A stretch of DNA of 64,000 bases from Streptomyces armeniacus (GTDB taxonomy: Bacteria; Actinomycetota; Actinomycetes; Streptomycetales; Streptomycetaceae): the NCBI RefSeq assembly GCF_003355155.1, contig NZ_CP031320.1, positions 3,153,367 to 3,217,366 of the forward strand. Reading direction: 5' to 3'. This document shows, piece by piece, positions 1-8,084 of this stretch. Numbering within the stretch: position 1 is the stretch's first letter; each line of letters opens with the position of its first letter. The notes below the pieces were generated by a model. The model had not been told where the DNA came from, ran no database searches, and saw only the letters and a program-made list of their open reading frames with translations. The position numbers and the translations under genes were made by a program.

Positions 1-349
1 GAACCGGACCCTCGTACACCACGTAGTGGTTGAACTCCCAGAACAGGATCGCGGGCCCGCCGACCTGGGTCAGCGCCCCGGTCTCCATCTGCATCCCCTT
101 GGCGGTCAGCCCGTAACTGCGGGCCGCCTTGAGGATGTTGCTCGCCCGCGAGCCGTCGCGTGAGACGCCGCAGGCGACGCGGAGCTCCTCCAGCGGCACC
201 TGCCGGCCGTGGTGGGCGAGCACCATGGCCAGTGCGGCGGCGCCGCACTCCAGGGCCTCCATCTGCAGGACGGTGGGGGTGCGGACCCGCGTGGCGGGCC
301 TCGCCTTCGCGCGCCCGCGGGCACGCGCGGCGCGGTGCGTCGCGGTCAC
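1..349 (-). CDS. NHLM-type peptidase/ABC export protein, N-terminal part only
   Basis: The gene runs off the left edge, so only about 116 N-terminal residues are visible. They form a C39-type cysteine peptidase domain: Gln29 and Cys35 in the stretch [11 protein letters not shown], and His108 in FNHYVVYEG. In the bacteriocin-processing ABC exporters of the NHLM type this domain cuts the leader after a double glycine, and the missing remainder would carry the membrane and ATPase domains. The GTG start at 349 overlaps the stop of the HlyD-like gene (GTGA), indicating translational coupling. With the two genes to its right it forms one leftward export operon. The family call is firm; the transported peptide is presumed to be the one at 1213-1407. 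Confidence 0.85.
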   Translation of the reverse strand, partial: MTATHRAARARGRAKARPATRVRTPTVLQMEALECGAAALAMVLAHHGRQVPLEELRVACGVSRDGSRASNILKAARSYGLTAKGMQMETGALTQVGGPAILFWEFNHYVVYEGPV

Positions 350-1161
350 GGGATCAGCCAGTCGACCGGGCGCTGTGCGGCGAGGCGGACCGAACCGTCG
401 GCAAGGGTCATGGAACTGAGCGGGTGAGAGCTGCCGCGCGAGGTGGACCACTCGTAGCGGCCCGTGGCGCCGGGGGACTTCCGGAGCCGTACGACCACCG
501 GCACCGGCCGCTCGCCTCGCGTGAACTCCTCGCCGAGCTGCGCGTCCCCCAGGAACGCGGCGATCTGCTCCCGCGACTGGGGTGCCGAGCCGACGGACTC
601 GACGGTCCCGCGCAGCACCCCGTACTGCTGCCTGGGCGCGGACTGCACGGTGAGATCCACGGCCGCGCCCTTCGGTACGGACGCGGCGGAGCCGGCGGGC
701 ACGTACAGGATGGCGCGCAGCTCACGCGCCTTCCCCTCCTGCTCCCCGGTCCGTTCGACGGTGGCGACGTGGCTGCCGGTCGAGACGATGGTCCCGAGCC
801 CGGCGCGCAGCGAGCTGACCCGCCCCGCGTCGAGCGCGCGGACGGCGCGGTCGCCGTCTCGGGTGCGGACGCGGACGAGCGCCGCCCCGGCCTTCACGAA
901 CCGGCCCTCCCGCGCGTACACCTTGGTGACCTGCCCGCCCACCGGGCTCTGTACGGTGTGACTCCCCTGCCCGTACGTCAGGATGCCCGGCGCGTCGACC
1001 CTCCCGGAGACGCTGCCGGTCACGGCCCAGGCGCCGCCACCACCGACGATCAGCAGGACGACGACGAGCACGAGCAGCCCCTGGGGGCGCGCGTACCGTA
1101 CCGGCAGCTCCAGCTCATCGGGCAGCTGCTGCCTGGCCAGAGCCTGTCGGCGGAACTGCAC
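346..1161 (-). CDS. HlyD-family periplasmic adaptor of NHLM peptide export system
   Basis: A protein of 271 residues with one N-terminal membrane segment (about residues 28-48, rich in Leu/Val/Gly) followed by a biotinyl-lipoyl-like beta region ([17 protein letters not shown]) typical of HlyD/membrane-fusion adaptors. In NHLM cassettes such a protein partners the peptidase/ATPase subunit to export a leader-bearing peptide. The start is GTG at 1161; an in-frame TAG four codons upstream rules out a longer protein. Its stop overlaps the start of the ABC gene. The ribosome-binding site is weak, which fits coupling to the upstream precursor gene. Confidence 0.82.
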   Translation of the reverse strand: MQFRRQALARQQLPDELELPVRYARPQGLLVLVVVLLIVGGGGAWAVTGSVSGRVDAPGILTYGQGSHTVQSPVGGQVTKVYAREGRFVKAGAALVRVRTRDGDRAVRALDAGRVSSLRAGLGTIVSTGSHVATVERTGEQEGKARELRAILYVPAGSAASVPKGAAVDLTVQSAPRQQYGVLRGTVESVGSAPQSREQIAAFLGDAQLGEEFTRGERPVPVVVRLRKSPGATGRYEWSTSRGSSHPLSSMTLADGSVRLAAQRPVDWLIP

Positions 1162-1212
1162 GTCGTCGTCCTAGGTGGTTCGGGCGGCGCCTGGGCCGCT
1201 GTCAGCCGATGC

Positions 1213-1407
1213 TCAGGCCCCGGCGCCCGGGAGCTGGATGTCCGTCACGGTCAGGCTGACGGACTTCGCGCTGCCGGTGATGACCGGCAGTCCGCCGGGG
1301 CCCGGGGTCCCGGTGATCTGCAGGCCTTCGACAGCGATACCGACCCCGAGGCCGCCGGCCACGTTGTCCAGCTCTTCGTCGGCGATCTCACGCGTCTCGA
1401 TGCTCAT
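1213..1407 (-). CDS. Double-glycine leader peptide precursor without cysteine
   Basis: A 64-residue product. Residues 1-19 look like a RiPP/bacteriocin leader (MSIETREIADEELDNVAGG), ending in the LDNVAGG double-glycine processing motif. The remaining 45 residues are Gly/Thr/Ser/Val rich (LGVGIAVEGLQITG at the start, IQLPGAGA at the end) and contain no Cys, Trp, Tyr, Phe, His or Arg. The ATG at 1407 lies about 12 bases after a GAAGAGAAGGG stretch. It is first in a leftward operon with the HlyD-like adaptor and the C39-peptidase exporter, so it is very probably the exported substrate. Absence of Cys excludes lanthionine rings and disulfides; any modification enzyme would have to lie beyond the left edge or elsewhere. 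Function of the mature peptide is unknown. Confidence 0.8.
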   Translation of the reverse strand: MSIETREIADEELDNVAGGLGVGIAVEGLQITGTPGPGGLPVITGSAKSVSLTVTDIQLPGAGA

Positions 1408-1828
1408 GGCAATCCATGCCCTTCTCTTCAGGCTGTTCTGGTCAGCACGGATCAGCCCTCGTGAGGGCCGGACCGTGTACTGCGGACGCGACCCCCCGTT
1501 GGCGCGGGACAGCGCCGGGATCGCGCCGTGATCAAAGCACGCCGCAGGGTGACTGCACAGCCCAAGTTGCCCTGAGCAACGGTCAGTTGAGGATTTCGAG
1601 TCCCCCCAAGGCGAGAGGCCTCCACGACTTCGACGAAACCTCCATGAGCGGCGCGCCCGCTGAGCCGGAACTACTTCGGAAGACGGGCAAATCTCCCTCG
1701 TCCTCCCGAAGGAGAACGCTGTTGATGTGCCCATGTGGGGAAACTCCCGCGCAGAAGATGCAGTATCACGGCAGGTGACGGAAGGGGGAGCGGTGATTCC
1801 GCTCCCACCCTCCCCACGCGCCGCCTCG
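1408..1828. other. Intergenic region upstream of peptide-export operon
   Basis: About 420 bases without a credible gene. It should hold the promoter of the leftward precursor-export operon and, at its right end, the terminator of the leftward permease gene. I could not fix a -35/-10 pair with confidence. Confidence 0.5.
1786..1806 (-). terminator. Hairpin after the FtsX permease gene
   Basis: Eight-base inverted repeat GGGAGCGG / CCGCTCCC around a 5-base loop (TGATT on the plus strand), about 25 bases past the stop of the leftward permease gene. There is no strong T tract, as is usual in GC-rich actinobacteria. Confidence 0.5.
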
Positions 1829-4408
1829 TCACTGTGCGTTGATCGCCCGCAGCGTGTTCAGGCGGGCCGCCCGGCGGGCCGGCCAGATCGCCGCCAGGAC
1901 GCCGATCGCCAGGCCGAGCAGCAGGAACAGGGCGAGCCGGGCCCACGGCAGTACGGTCTCGTACAGCACGAGCGAGGAGGCCGTGAGGCTGCCGCCCGCC
2001 CAGGCGAGGAAGATGCCCGTGCCGATGCCCAGGACCGCGCCGAACAGCGAGATCACCACCGACTCCAGGCGCACCATCTGCCTGACGCCCCGGTCGTTGA
2101 GGCCGATCGCGCGCAGCAGTCCGATCTCCCGGGTGCGTTCGAAGACCGACATGGCCAGGGTGTTGATGACGCCGAGCACGGCGATGACGACGGCCATGCC
2201 GAGGAGCCCGTACATCATGTTGAGCATCACGTCGATCGCGCCGGACTCCGCCTTGGTCAGCTGCTCCGGGTTCTGCACCTGGATGAGCGGGCTGTTGCCG
2301 AGGGCTTCGCGGATGTCCTGGTCGAGGCCGCCGGTGTGCCCGCCGGACGACGCGGCCTTGACCAGTACGCTGTCGAGCTTCCGCCCGTCGGCGTACGGGA
2401 GGACGTCGCCCAGGGTGCCCAGTGCTTCGTGGATGGCGCGGGTGTGCTCGTAGACGCCGACGACGGTCAGCCGCTTCTTCTGCTCGCCGAAGCCCAGCGA
2501 GCCCTCGAACGTGTCGCCCTTCGACAGGCCGGTCTGCCGGGCCAGTTCCTCGGAGAGCGCGATCCTGCCGGGGCCGATGTCCGTGAGGGAGCCGCTGCTG
2601 AACGTCAGGTCGGAGACCTTGCCGAGCCGCTCCGGGTCCGCGCCGGTGACCGTGGCGAACTCGCCCCGTACGCCCAGGCTCGAGGAGGTGACGGGTGCCG
2701 CCTCCGCGACGCCCGGGACCCGGGCGACCTTCGTGCCGGCGGCGGGGTCGATGCCGTTGTACGCGGAGTTGGAGACCTTGTAGTCCGCGGTCAGGCCGCG
2801 CAGGGACTCTTCCTTGAGGGCGGCGTCCATCGAGTTGCCGGCCACGCTGAGGCCGGTGATCAGGGCGAGCCCGATCATCAGGGCCGACGCGGTGGCGGCG
2901 GTACGGCGCGGGTTGCGGAGGGCGTTCTCCTTGGCGAGTTTGCCGCTGATGCCGAACAGCCGGGTGGTGAGCGCGCCCGCGAGCGAGACCAGCGGCCGGG
3001 ACAGCAGCGGAGCGAGGACGATCATGCCCGTGAGCGTGAGGACCGAACCGAGCATGGCGATCATGAGGTTGTTGTCGACGCCGTTCCGCTGCGTGGAGAT
3101 GTACAGCATGAGGAGGACGCCCGTACCGGCGAGCAGCCCGCCGAGGATGTTGCGGAGGACCATGCTGCGCTTCGGCGGTGCCTGGTCGACGCTGCTCAAC
3201 GCCTCGACCGGGGCGATCTTCGCCGCCTTGCGGGACGGCAGCCAGGCGGCGAGCACGGTGACGCCGACGCCGACGACGAGGGACCAGACGAGCGCGCTCG
3301 TGGCGACCACCAGAGGGCCGCCCGGGAGGCCCGCGCCGCCCGCGTTGAGGAGCGGCCGCATGGCGGCGGCGATGCCGAGCCCGAGGGCGAACCCGGCCGC
3401 GGAGGCGGCGAGTCCGAGCAGTCCGGCCTCGACGAGGACGGCGCGGACGACCTGGCGGCGCGAGGCGCCGATGGCACGCAGCAGCGCGGTCTCGCGGCTG
3501 CGCTGGGCGATCAGCATGGTGAAGGTGTTGGCGATGATGAAGACGCCGACGAACAGCGCGATCCCGGCGAAGACCAGCAGCAGCCGGGTGAGGGCCTTGG
3601 TGTCCGCGGCGATCTGGTCGGCCTGCTCGTCCGCGAGTTGCGCACCGCTGGTGGCCTCGATGCTGTCGGCGGGCAGCACCTCGCGGATGTCGGCGGCGAG
3701 CCGCCGGTTGTCGGTGCCGGGCGCGGAGCCGATGGCCAGCTCGTCGAACCGGCCGGGGCGCAGCAGGAGTTCCTGCGCGGTCCTGGTGTCGAACAGCGCG
3801 AGGCTGCCGCCCGCGGTCACGCGCGGGTCATCGGTGTCGACGGTGCCGACGAGCTTCGCGGTGAGCGCGGGCCCCTCGGTGGCGAAGCGGACGGTGTCGC
3901 CGATGTCGTAGCCGGCCTTCTCGGCCGTACGGCGGTCCAGGGCCAGTTCGCCGCCCGAGGCGGGGCCGCGTCCGGCGGCGAGGGGGTAGCGGCTGTCCTT
4001 GTCGCTGCCGGGGGTGTCCGGGGCGTAGTTGGTGGCCAGGTTCTGCCAGTTGTTGTCGGCGTTGAGCGGCCTGCCGTCCTTGGCCGCGAGGGTGGCGTTG
4101 CCGTTGACGGTCGGCCGTACGGACTCCACGCCGGGGACGTCGCGGATCCTGCCGGCGAGCTCACCGGTGAGCGCCGTGGACCGGCGGTCGTCCGACGCGC
4201 TGCCGGTGGTCTCCCGTTCCGGCTCGGCCTGTACGGCGACGTCGACGTCCTTCAGGTTCTTGGCGGAGGCGCCGCGGAGGGCCTGGGCGACGGTGTCGCC
4301 GAAGACGAGCGTGCCGGAGACGAAGGCGACGCCGAGCATCACCGCGAGCGCCGTCATGATCAGACGGGCCTTGTGCGCGAAGAGGTTGCGCAGAGCTGTA
4401 CGCAGCAT
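1829..4408 (-). CDS. FtsX/MacB-type ABC transporter permease
   Basis: An 859-residue protein with the duplicated FtsX-permease layout: a first membrane segment near residues 15-37 (ALAVMLGVAFVSGTLVFGD), a large extracytoplasmic domain, a cluster of membrane segments containing FVGVFIIANTFTMLIAQRSR, a second external domain, and a final membrane cluster including MSVFERTREIGLLRAIGL. The repeated motif 'RxxEx(A/G)LLRAIGxxxRxV' is the family signature. It lies downstream of its ATPase (4456-5241) in the same direction. The ATG at 4408 is chosen because the product then begins MLRTALRNLFAHK, the usual start of this family. The substrate is unknown; neighbours in this class often handle antimicrobial peptides, lipids or envelope stress. 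Confidence 0.88.
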   Translation of the reverse strand: MLRTALRNLFAHKARLIMTALAVMLGVAFVSGTLVFGDTVAQALRGASAKNLKDVDVAVQAEPERETTGSASDDRRSTALTGELAGRIRDVPGVESVRPTVNGNATLAAKDGRPLNADNNWQNLATNYAPDTPGSDKDSRYPLAAGRGPASGGELALDRRTAEKAGYDIGDTVRFATEGPALTAKLVGTVDTDDPRVTAGGSLALFDTRTAQELLLRPGRFDELAIGSAPGTDNRRLAADIREVLPADSIEATSGAQLADEQADQIAADTKALTRLLLVFAGIALFVGVFIIANTFTMLIAQRSRETALLRAIGASRRQVVRAVLVEAGLLGLAASAAGFALGLGIAAAMRPLLNAGGAGLPGGPLVVATSALVWSLVVGVGVTVLAAWLPSRKAAKIAPVEALSSVDQAPPKRSMVLRNILGGLLAGTGVLLMLYISTQRNGVDNNLMIAMLGSVLTLTGMIVLAPLLSRPLVSLAGALTTRLFGISGKLAKENALRNPRRTAATASALMIGLALITGLSVAGNSMDAALKEESLRGLTADYKVSNSAYNGIDPAAGTKVARVPGVAEAAPVTSSSLGVRGEFATVTGADPERLGKVSDLTFSSGSLTDIGPGRIALSEELARQTGLSKGDTFEGSLGFGEQKKRLTVVGVYEHTRAIHEALGTLGDVLPYADGRKLDSVLVKAASSGGHTGGLDQDIREALGNSPLIQVQNPEQLTKAESGAIDVMLNMMYGLLGMAVVIAVLGVINTLAMSVFERTREIGLLRAIGLNDRGVRQMVRLESVVISLFGAVLGIGTGIFLAWAGGSLTASSLVLYETVLPWARLALFLLLGLAIGVLAAIWPARRAARLNTLRAINAQ

Positions 4409-4455
4409 GGTGGTCCCACTCCTGGGGTACGTGGCGGAAATCCCGGCAGCGGGGA

Positions 4456-5241
4456 TCAGCTGGTGCGGGCGGCGGCCTCGAATTGCCGCATGCGGTCCAG
4501 GACGGTGTCGGCGGTCGGGCGGGGCAGCTCGTCGACGATCCGTCCGTCGGCGAGGAAGACGACGCGGTCGGCGTAGCCGGCGGCCACCGGGTCGTGGGTC
4601 ACCATGACGACCGTCTGGCCCAACTCCCGTACGGAGTCCCGCAGGAAGGCCAGGATCTCGGAACCGGAACGGGAGTCCAGGTTGCCGGTCGGCTCGTCCG
4701 CGAAGATGATCTCCGGCCGGGACGCGATCGCGCGGGCCACGGCCACGCGCTGCTGCTGGCCGCCGGACAGCTGGGAGGGGCGGTGGTGCAGCCGGCCGGC
4801 GAGGCCCACGGTCGCCACGACGGTGTCCAGCCACTGCCGGTCCGGCTTGCGGCCCGCGATGTCCATCGGCAGCGTGATGTTCTCCAGCGCCGTCAGCGTG
4901 GGCAGCAGGTTGAACGCCTGGAAGACGAAGCCGACGCTGTCCCGGCGCAGCTGCGTGAGCCGGCGGTCGTTCAGGCTGGACAGCTCGGTGTCACCGATCC
5001 GTGCGGAGCCCGCGGACACCGAGTCGAGACCCGCCATGCAGTGCATCAGGGTCGACTTGCCGGAGCCGGACGGCCCCATGATCGCGGTGAACCTGCCGCG
5101 CCCGAACTCCAGCGACACCGAGTCCAGGGCGACGACTTGGGTGTCGCCCTGGCCGTAGACCTTGCTCAGCCCGGTGGCGCGGGCGGCGGCGGGAGCGGCC
5201 GCGGGGTGGGCGGTTACGGGGGCTGCTGCCTGCATCGACAT
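4456..5241 (-). CDS. ABC transporter ATP-binding protein (LolD/MacB-like)
   Basis: 261 residues carrying a complete nucleotide-binding domain: Walker A GPSGSGKST, signature LSGGQQQR, Walker B IIFADEPTGNLD and the following His switch (VTHD). An Ala-rich N-terminal tail of about 30 residues precedes the domain. It powers the FtsX-type permease encoded about 50 bases downstream. The start at 5241 gives MSMQAAA; a second ATG lies two codons further in. About 150 bases upstream are a perfect TCTGCC-GAAG-GGCAGA inverted repeat and a related half-site, suggesting control by the neighbouring response regulator. Confidence 0.9.
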   Translation of the reverse strand: MSMQAAAPVTAHPAAAPAAARATGLSKVYGQGDTQVVALDSVSLEFGRGRFTAIMGPSGSGKSTLMHCMAGLDSVSAGSARIGDTELSSLNDRRLTQLRRDSVGFVFQAFNLLPTLTALENITLPMDIAGRKPDRQWLDTVVATVGLAGRLHHRPSQLSGGQQQRVAVARAIASRPEIIFADEPTGNLDSRSGSEILAFLRDSVRELGQTVVMVTHDPVAAGYADRVVFLADGRIVDELPRPTADTVLDRMRQFEAAARTS

Positions 5242-5337
5242 GACGGCTCCAGACGTACGGGGAGGAGGAGGTGAAGTGCTTCTCATCCTCGGTGCGCCGC
5301 ACGTCCGGGCCGTCGGCCTGAGGGCGTGAAGGGGGTG

Positions 5338-5361
5338 CCTGCCGAAGGTCGGGGGGGGGGG
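5338..5361. repeat. Half operator site followed by an 11-G tract
   Basis: CCTGCCGAAGG (5338-5348) repeats the left half of the inverted repeat at 5392 and is followed by 11 consecutive G residues (5351-5361). The G run lies in the promoter interval of the leftward ABC ATPase gene, so slippage there would alter promoter spacing rather than coding. Confidence 0.5.
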
Positions 5362-5391
5362 CGTCCGTAGTCCTGGGGGCGGACGGGGGGA

Positions 5392-5409
5392 TCTGCCGAA
5401 GGGCAGAGG
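5392..5409 (-). promoter_or_regulatory. Inverted repeat, probable response-regulator operator before ABC ATPase
   Basis: Perfect repeat TCTGCC-GAAG-GGCAGA (5392-5407). Read leftward it is CCTCTGCCCTTCGGCAGA followed some 20 bases later by CCCCCAGG. Nearly the same arrangement precedes the kinase gene at 7985-8003, followed by CCCCAGG. The shared site suggests joint control of transporter and two-component system by the NarL-type regulator encoded between them. This is inference from repeat similarity. Confidence 0.6.
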
Positions 5410-5435
5410 CGGTGGCGCTCGGCAGGCCCCGTGGT

Positions 5436-5495
5436 TCAGGACAGCGGGCCCGTACGGCGGCGTGCCCGTACGGTCAGGACAGCAGGCCCGTACGG
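5436..5495. repeat. Direct repeat duplicating the 3' end of the response-regulator gene
   Basis: Two 22-base copies, 5436-5457 and 5474-5495, differing at one base (TCAGGACAGC, then G or A, then GGCCCGTACGG) and offset by 38 bases. The right copy is the coding end of the leftward response regulator, including its stop. The left copy lies just beyond that stop and reads as a copied tail in another frame. Confidence 0.75.
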
Positions 5496-6160
5496 TACGC
5501 CAGCACCGCCGCCTGGACCCGGCTGTCGGAGCCCGTCTTCTCCAGGATGGCGCTGACATGGGTCTTCACCGTGCCCACGCCGATGCCCAGCCGCTCGCCG
5601 ATCGCCCCGTTGGCGAGGCCCTGCCCCAGCAGCGCGAGGACGTCGCGCTCCCGGTCGGTCAGCGCCGCCAGCCCCGCTTCGGGCGCGCCTGAACCGGCCG
5701 CCGGGCCAACGCCGTTGAGCATGCGGTCGATGACGGTGCCCGTGACGCCGGGGGAGAGGACCGCGTCGCCCGTCGCGGCGGCCCGTACCGCGCTGATCAG
5801 CTCCTGCGGGCCCTCGTCCTTGAGCAGGAAGCCGATGGCACCGGAGCGCAGCGCCCGCGTCACGTTCTCCTCGTCGCCGAACGTGGTGAGCATGACGACC
5901 TGCGGCCGGGGCTCGAGCACGAGCAGCCGCTCGATGGTGGCGAGCCCGTCGAGCACGGGCATGCGGATGTCGATCAGTGCCACGTCGGGGCGGGTCTCGG
6001 CGGCGATCCGTACGGCCTCCTCGCCGTTCGCCGCCTCGCCGACCACCTCGATGCCCTGGGCATGGCGCAGGATCAGCCGGACGCCGTGCCGGATCATCTC
6101 CTCGTCGTCGGCGAGCAGGACCCGGATCGGGCGGCGTTCGGAGGAGGGCGGCTCGGTCAT
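5474..6160 (-). CDS. NarL/LuxR-type response regulator
   Basis: About 228 residues. Receiver domain at the N-terminus: acidic pair LLADDEE, phosphoacceptor Asp in ALIDIRMPVLDG, Thr in MLTTFG and Lys in FLLKDEG. A LuxR-type helix-turn-helix follows (LTDRERDVLALLGQGLANGAIGERL). The ATG at 6160 overlaps the kinase stop codon (ATGA), so kinase and regulator are translationally coupled; an alternative ATG lies four codons upstream. It probably controls the FtsX-type ABC transporter downstream through the CTCTGCC-type repeats found before both transcription units. Confidence 0.92.
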   Translation of the reverse strand: MTEPPSSERRPIRVLLADDEEMIRHGVRLILRHAQGIEVVGEAANGEEAVRIAAETRPDVALIDIRMPVLDGLATIERLLVLEPRPQVVMLTTFGDEENVTRALRSGAIGFLLKDEGPQELISAVRAAATGDAVLSPGVTGTVIDRMLNGVGPAAGSGAPEAGLAALTDRERDVLALLGQGLANGAIGERLGIGVGTVKTHVSAILEKTGSDSRVQAAVLAYRTGLLS

Positions 6161-7926
6161 GGGGTCTCCCACGGTGGTGTCTGCGCCACCACCGGCACGG
6201 TGAAGCGGTCGATCGCGGCCAGCTTGTCGCCGCGGAAACAGTACCGGGTGATCCTGAGACGGCCGGCGCCCTCATGGTCGTACGGGTCGACGGGGGTCGC
6301 GGACTCCGGGTCGGCGGGCCCGTCCAGCGGTACGTAGTCGTCGAACGGCACCGACGGGTACATGCAGAACGTCACGGACTCCGGGCGGGCCGGCTCCCGG
6401 CCCGTCGCCGCCGCGCGCACCTCCGGCTGGTCCGGGTAGACGGCGTCCTGGACCTCCTTGCGGGACATCCCGATGCGCGGCTCCTCGGGCTCGGACTGGC
6501 CCGGTTCCGGCGCCGCCTCGCTGACCAGGAGGAGGCCGAACAGCATCATCACGCCCACGCCCGCGAGTCCGAGGAGCCCGGTGAGGGCGCCCACGGCACG
6601 GCGCTGGAGCCGGGCGCCCGTACGGCCTGAGTGCGCCTCGGGCAGCGGCTCGGACAGCGGATCGACCGGCCCGGCCCCCTCGTTGGCGAGGACCGCCCCC
6701 GGCTCGGGCTGCGCCGGGATCCGTGTCGTCACCGCGAAGCCTCCGGCCGGTGTCGGCTCCGCCTCCAGCGTGCCGCCGAGCAGCGCCACCCGCTCCCGCA
6801 GCCCGACGAGGCCGCGTCCCGAGCCCAGGCCGGTCGACGCCTCCGGGGGTACGGGCGGCGCCCCGTTCCGTACGAGGACGTCCACCGCGTCGTCGGTGTG
6901 CGTGACCGACACGGTGACATGCGCCCCGGTGGCGTACCGGTGCACATTGGTCAGGGACTCGCGCACCACGCGGTGCACCGCGCGCCGTACCTGGGCCGCG
7001 CGGTCGTGCAGGTCGGGGCCTTCCCAGGTGAGTTCGACGGGGATGCCGCCGCTGCGCGACTCCTCGGCCAGCGCCTCGACGTCGGACCGCGTGCCCGTGG
7101 TGTCCGTCAGGGCGCCCGTGCCGGTGTCCCGGCCCAACGGGCCCAGGACACCCAGCACTTCGCGCAGCTCCCGCATCGCGTCCCCGCTGGCCCGGCGCAC
7201 CAGCGCCGCCTCGTCGCGCAGCTCGGGCGACTGCGACTCGAGCGCCATCTCCAGGCCGCCCGTGTGCAGCGAGATCAGGCTGAGCCGGTGGCCGACCAGG
7301 TCGTGCATCTCGGCGGCGATCCGGGACCGTTCGTGGATACGGGACTCGCTGTCCGCGTGCCTGCGAGCCGACTCCGCGGCGGCGGCCCGCTCCCGCAGCG
7401 CCTCCAGCAGCCGGTCCTGCTGCCCGCCCGAGGTGCCGACGAGCCCCGGCACGATCAGGGTGGTGGCGGCCAGGACACCGCCCAGCGCGAGCCCGAACGT
7501 ATGGCTGCCCAGCCCCGCACCCGGCGCGAAGACGGCGCAGACCAGCATCGTCAGGGCGGTCGAGGCCAGCAGCACGGCCGTACGGCGCCGCGGCGCGGCC
7601 AGCTGTCTGGCGGCGGTGTACGCCGTCACCGCGGCCGGCAGCCCCGCGGCGGGCAGCAGCCCCATGGCGGCGGACACGCCCAGCAGGCTCGCGGTGGGCA
7701 GGCGCCGTCGTACGGCGAGCAGCGCGAGGACGGCCGCGCCGAGGAGGAACTGCAGCTCGCCGGACGACGAGTCGCCCAGCTCGTGGACGACCTGCTGGGT
7801 CAGCACCATCAGCAGCGCGCCGCCGGCCACTTCCCCGAGCGCGCGCCACCGCCCGCGGGTGGACTCGCCGGGTGCCGCGAAGACGCTGCGTCTGCTTCCG
7901 GTGGTACGGGCCGTGCGGGGGGTCAT
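6157..7926 (-). CDS. NarL-family sensor histidine kinase with C-terminal membrane segment and outer domain
   Basis: 589 residues. An N-terminal block of about five hydrophobic segments (roughly residues 30-170) is followed by the dimerisation/phosphoacceptor motif EMHDLVGHRLSLISLHTG and a HATPase domain ending GLGSGRGLVGLRERVALLGG. Unusually, the protein continues: a further membrane segment at about 443-467 (AVGALTGLLGLAGVGVMMLFG) and then about 120 residues, probably outside the membrane, with two cysteines (FCMYPS, RYCFRG). Most kinases of this family end shortly after the HATPase domain. The gene starts at 7926, and an inverted repeat lies about 60 bases upstream. The ligand is unknown. 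Confidence 0.88.
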   Translation of the reverse strand: MTPRTARTTGSRRSVFAAPGESTRGRWRALGEVAGGALLMVLTQQVVHELGDSSSGELQFLLGAAVLALLAVRRRLPTASLLGVSAAMGLLPAAGLPAAVTAYTAARQLAAPRRRTAVLLASTALTMLVCAVFAPGAGLGSHTFGLALGGVLAATTLIVPGLVGTSGGQQDRLLEALRERAAAAESARRHADSESRIHERSRIAAEMHDLVGHRLSLISLHTGGLEMALESQSPELRDEAALVRRASGDAMRELREVLGVLGPLGRDTGTGALTDTTGTRSDVEALAEESRSGGIPVELTWEGPDLHDRAAQVRRAVHRVVRESLTNVHRYATGAHVTVSVTHTDDAVDVLVRNGAPPVPPEASTGLGSGRGLVGLRERVALLGGTLEAEPTPAGGFAVTTRIPAQPEPGAVLANEGAGPVDPLSEPLPEAHSGRTGARLQRRAVGALTGLLGLAGVGVMMLFGLLLVSEAAPEPGQSEPEEPRIGMSRKEVQDAVYPDQPEVRAAATGREPARPESVTFCMYPSVPFDDYVPLDGPADPESATPVDPYDHEGAGRLRITRYCFRGDKLAAIDRFTVPVVAQTPPWETP

Positions 7927-7984
7927 CGGTCAATTGTCGGGGGTGGTGCCGTACGGCTCCCTGCGACCTGGGGATGAGGCGCGG

Positions 7985-8003
7985 CTCTGCCGAAAGCCAG
8001 AGG
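7985..8003 (-). promoter_or_regulatory. Inverted repeat before the kinase-regulator operon
   Basis: CTCTGCC-GAAA-GCCAGAG, one mismatch from perfect symmetry, matching the site at 5392-5409. A further CGGCAGAGCCG half-site lies at about 8017-8027. The position, about 60 bases before the kinase start, suits autoregulation by the NarL-type regulator. Confidence 0.6.
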
Positions 8004-8084
8004 TGACGGCGTACGCCGGCAGAGCCGCCCTCGATCACCGGACGCGCCGGACCATCCGGACGCGCCGGACGGACCGGCGGCGGG

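Noticed and set aside
1727..4576. Very long plus-strand open frame opposite the FtsX permease
   Set aside because: The sequence is low-complexity Arg/Gly/Ala/Asp/Glu with no domain; it mirrors the permease codons on the other strand, as commonly occurs in high-GC DNA.
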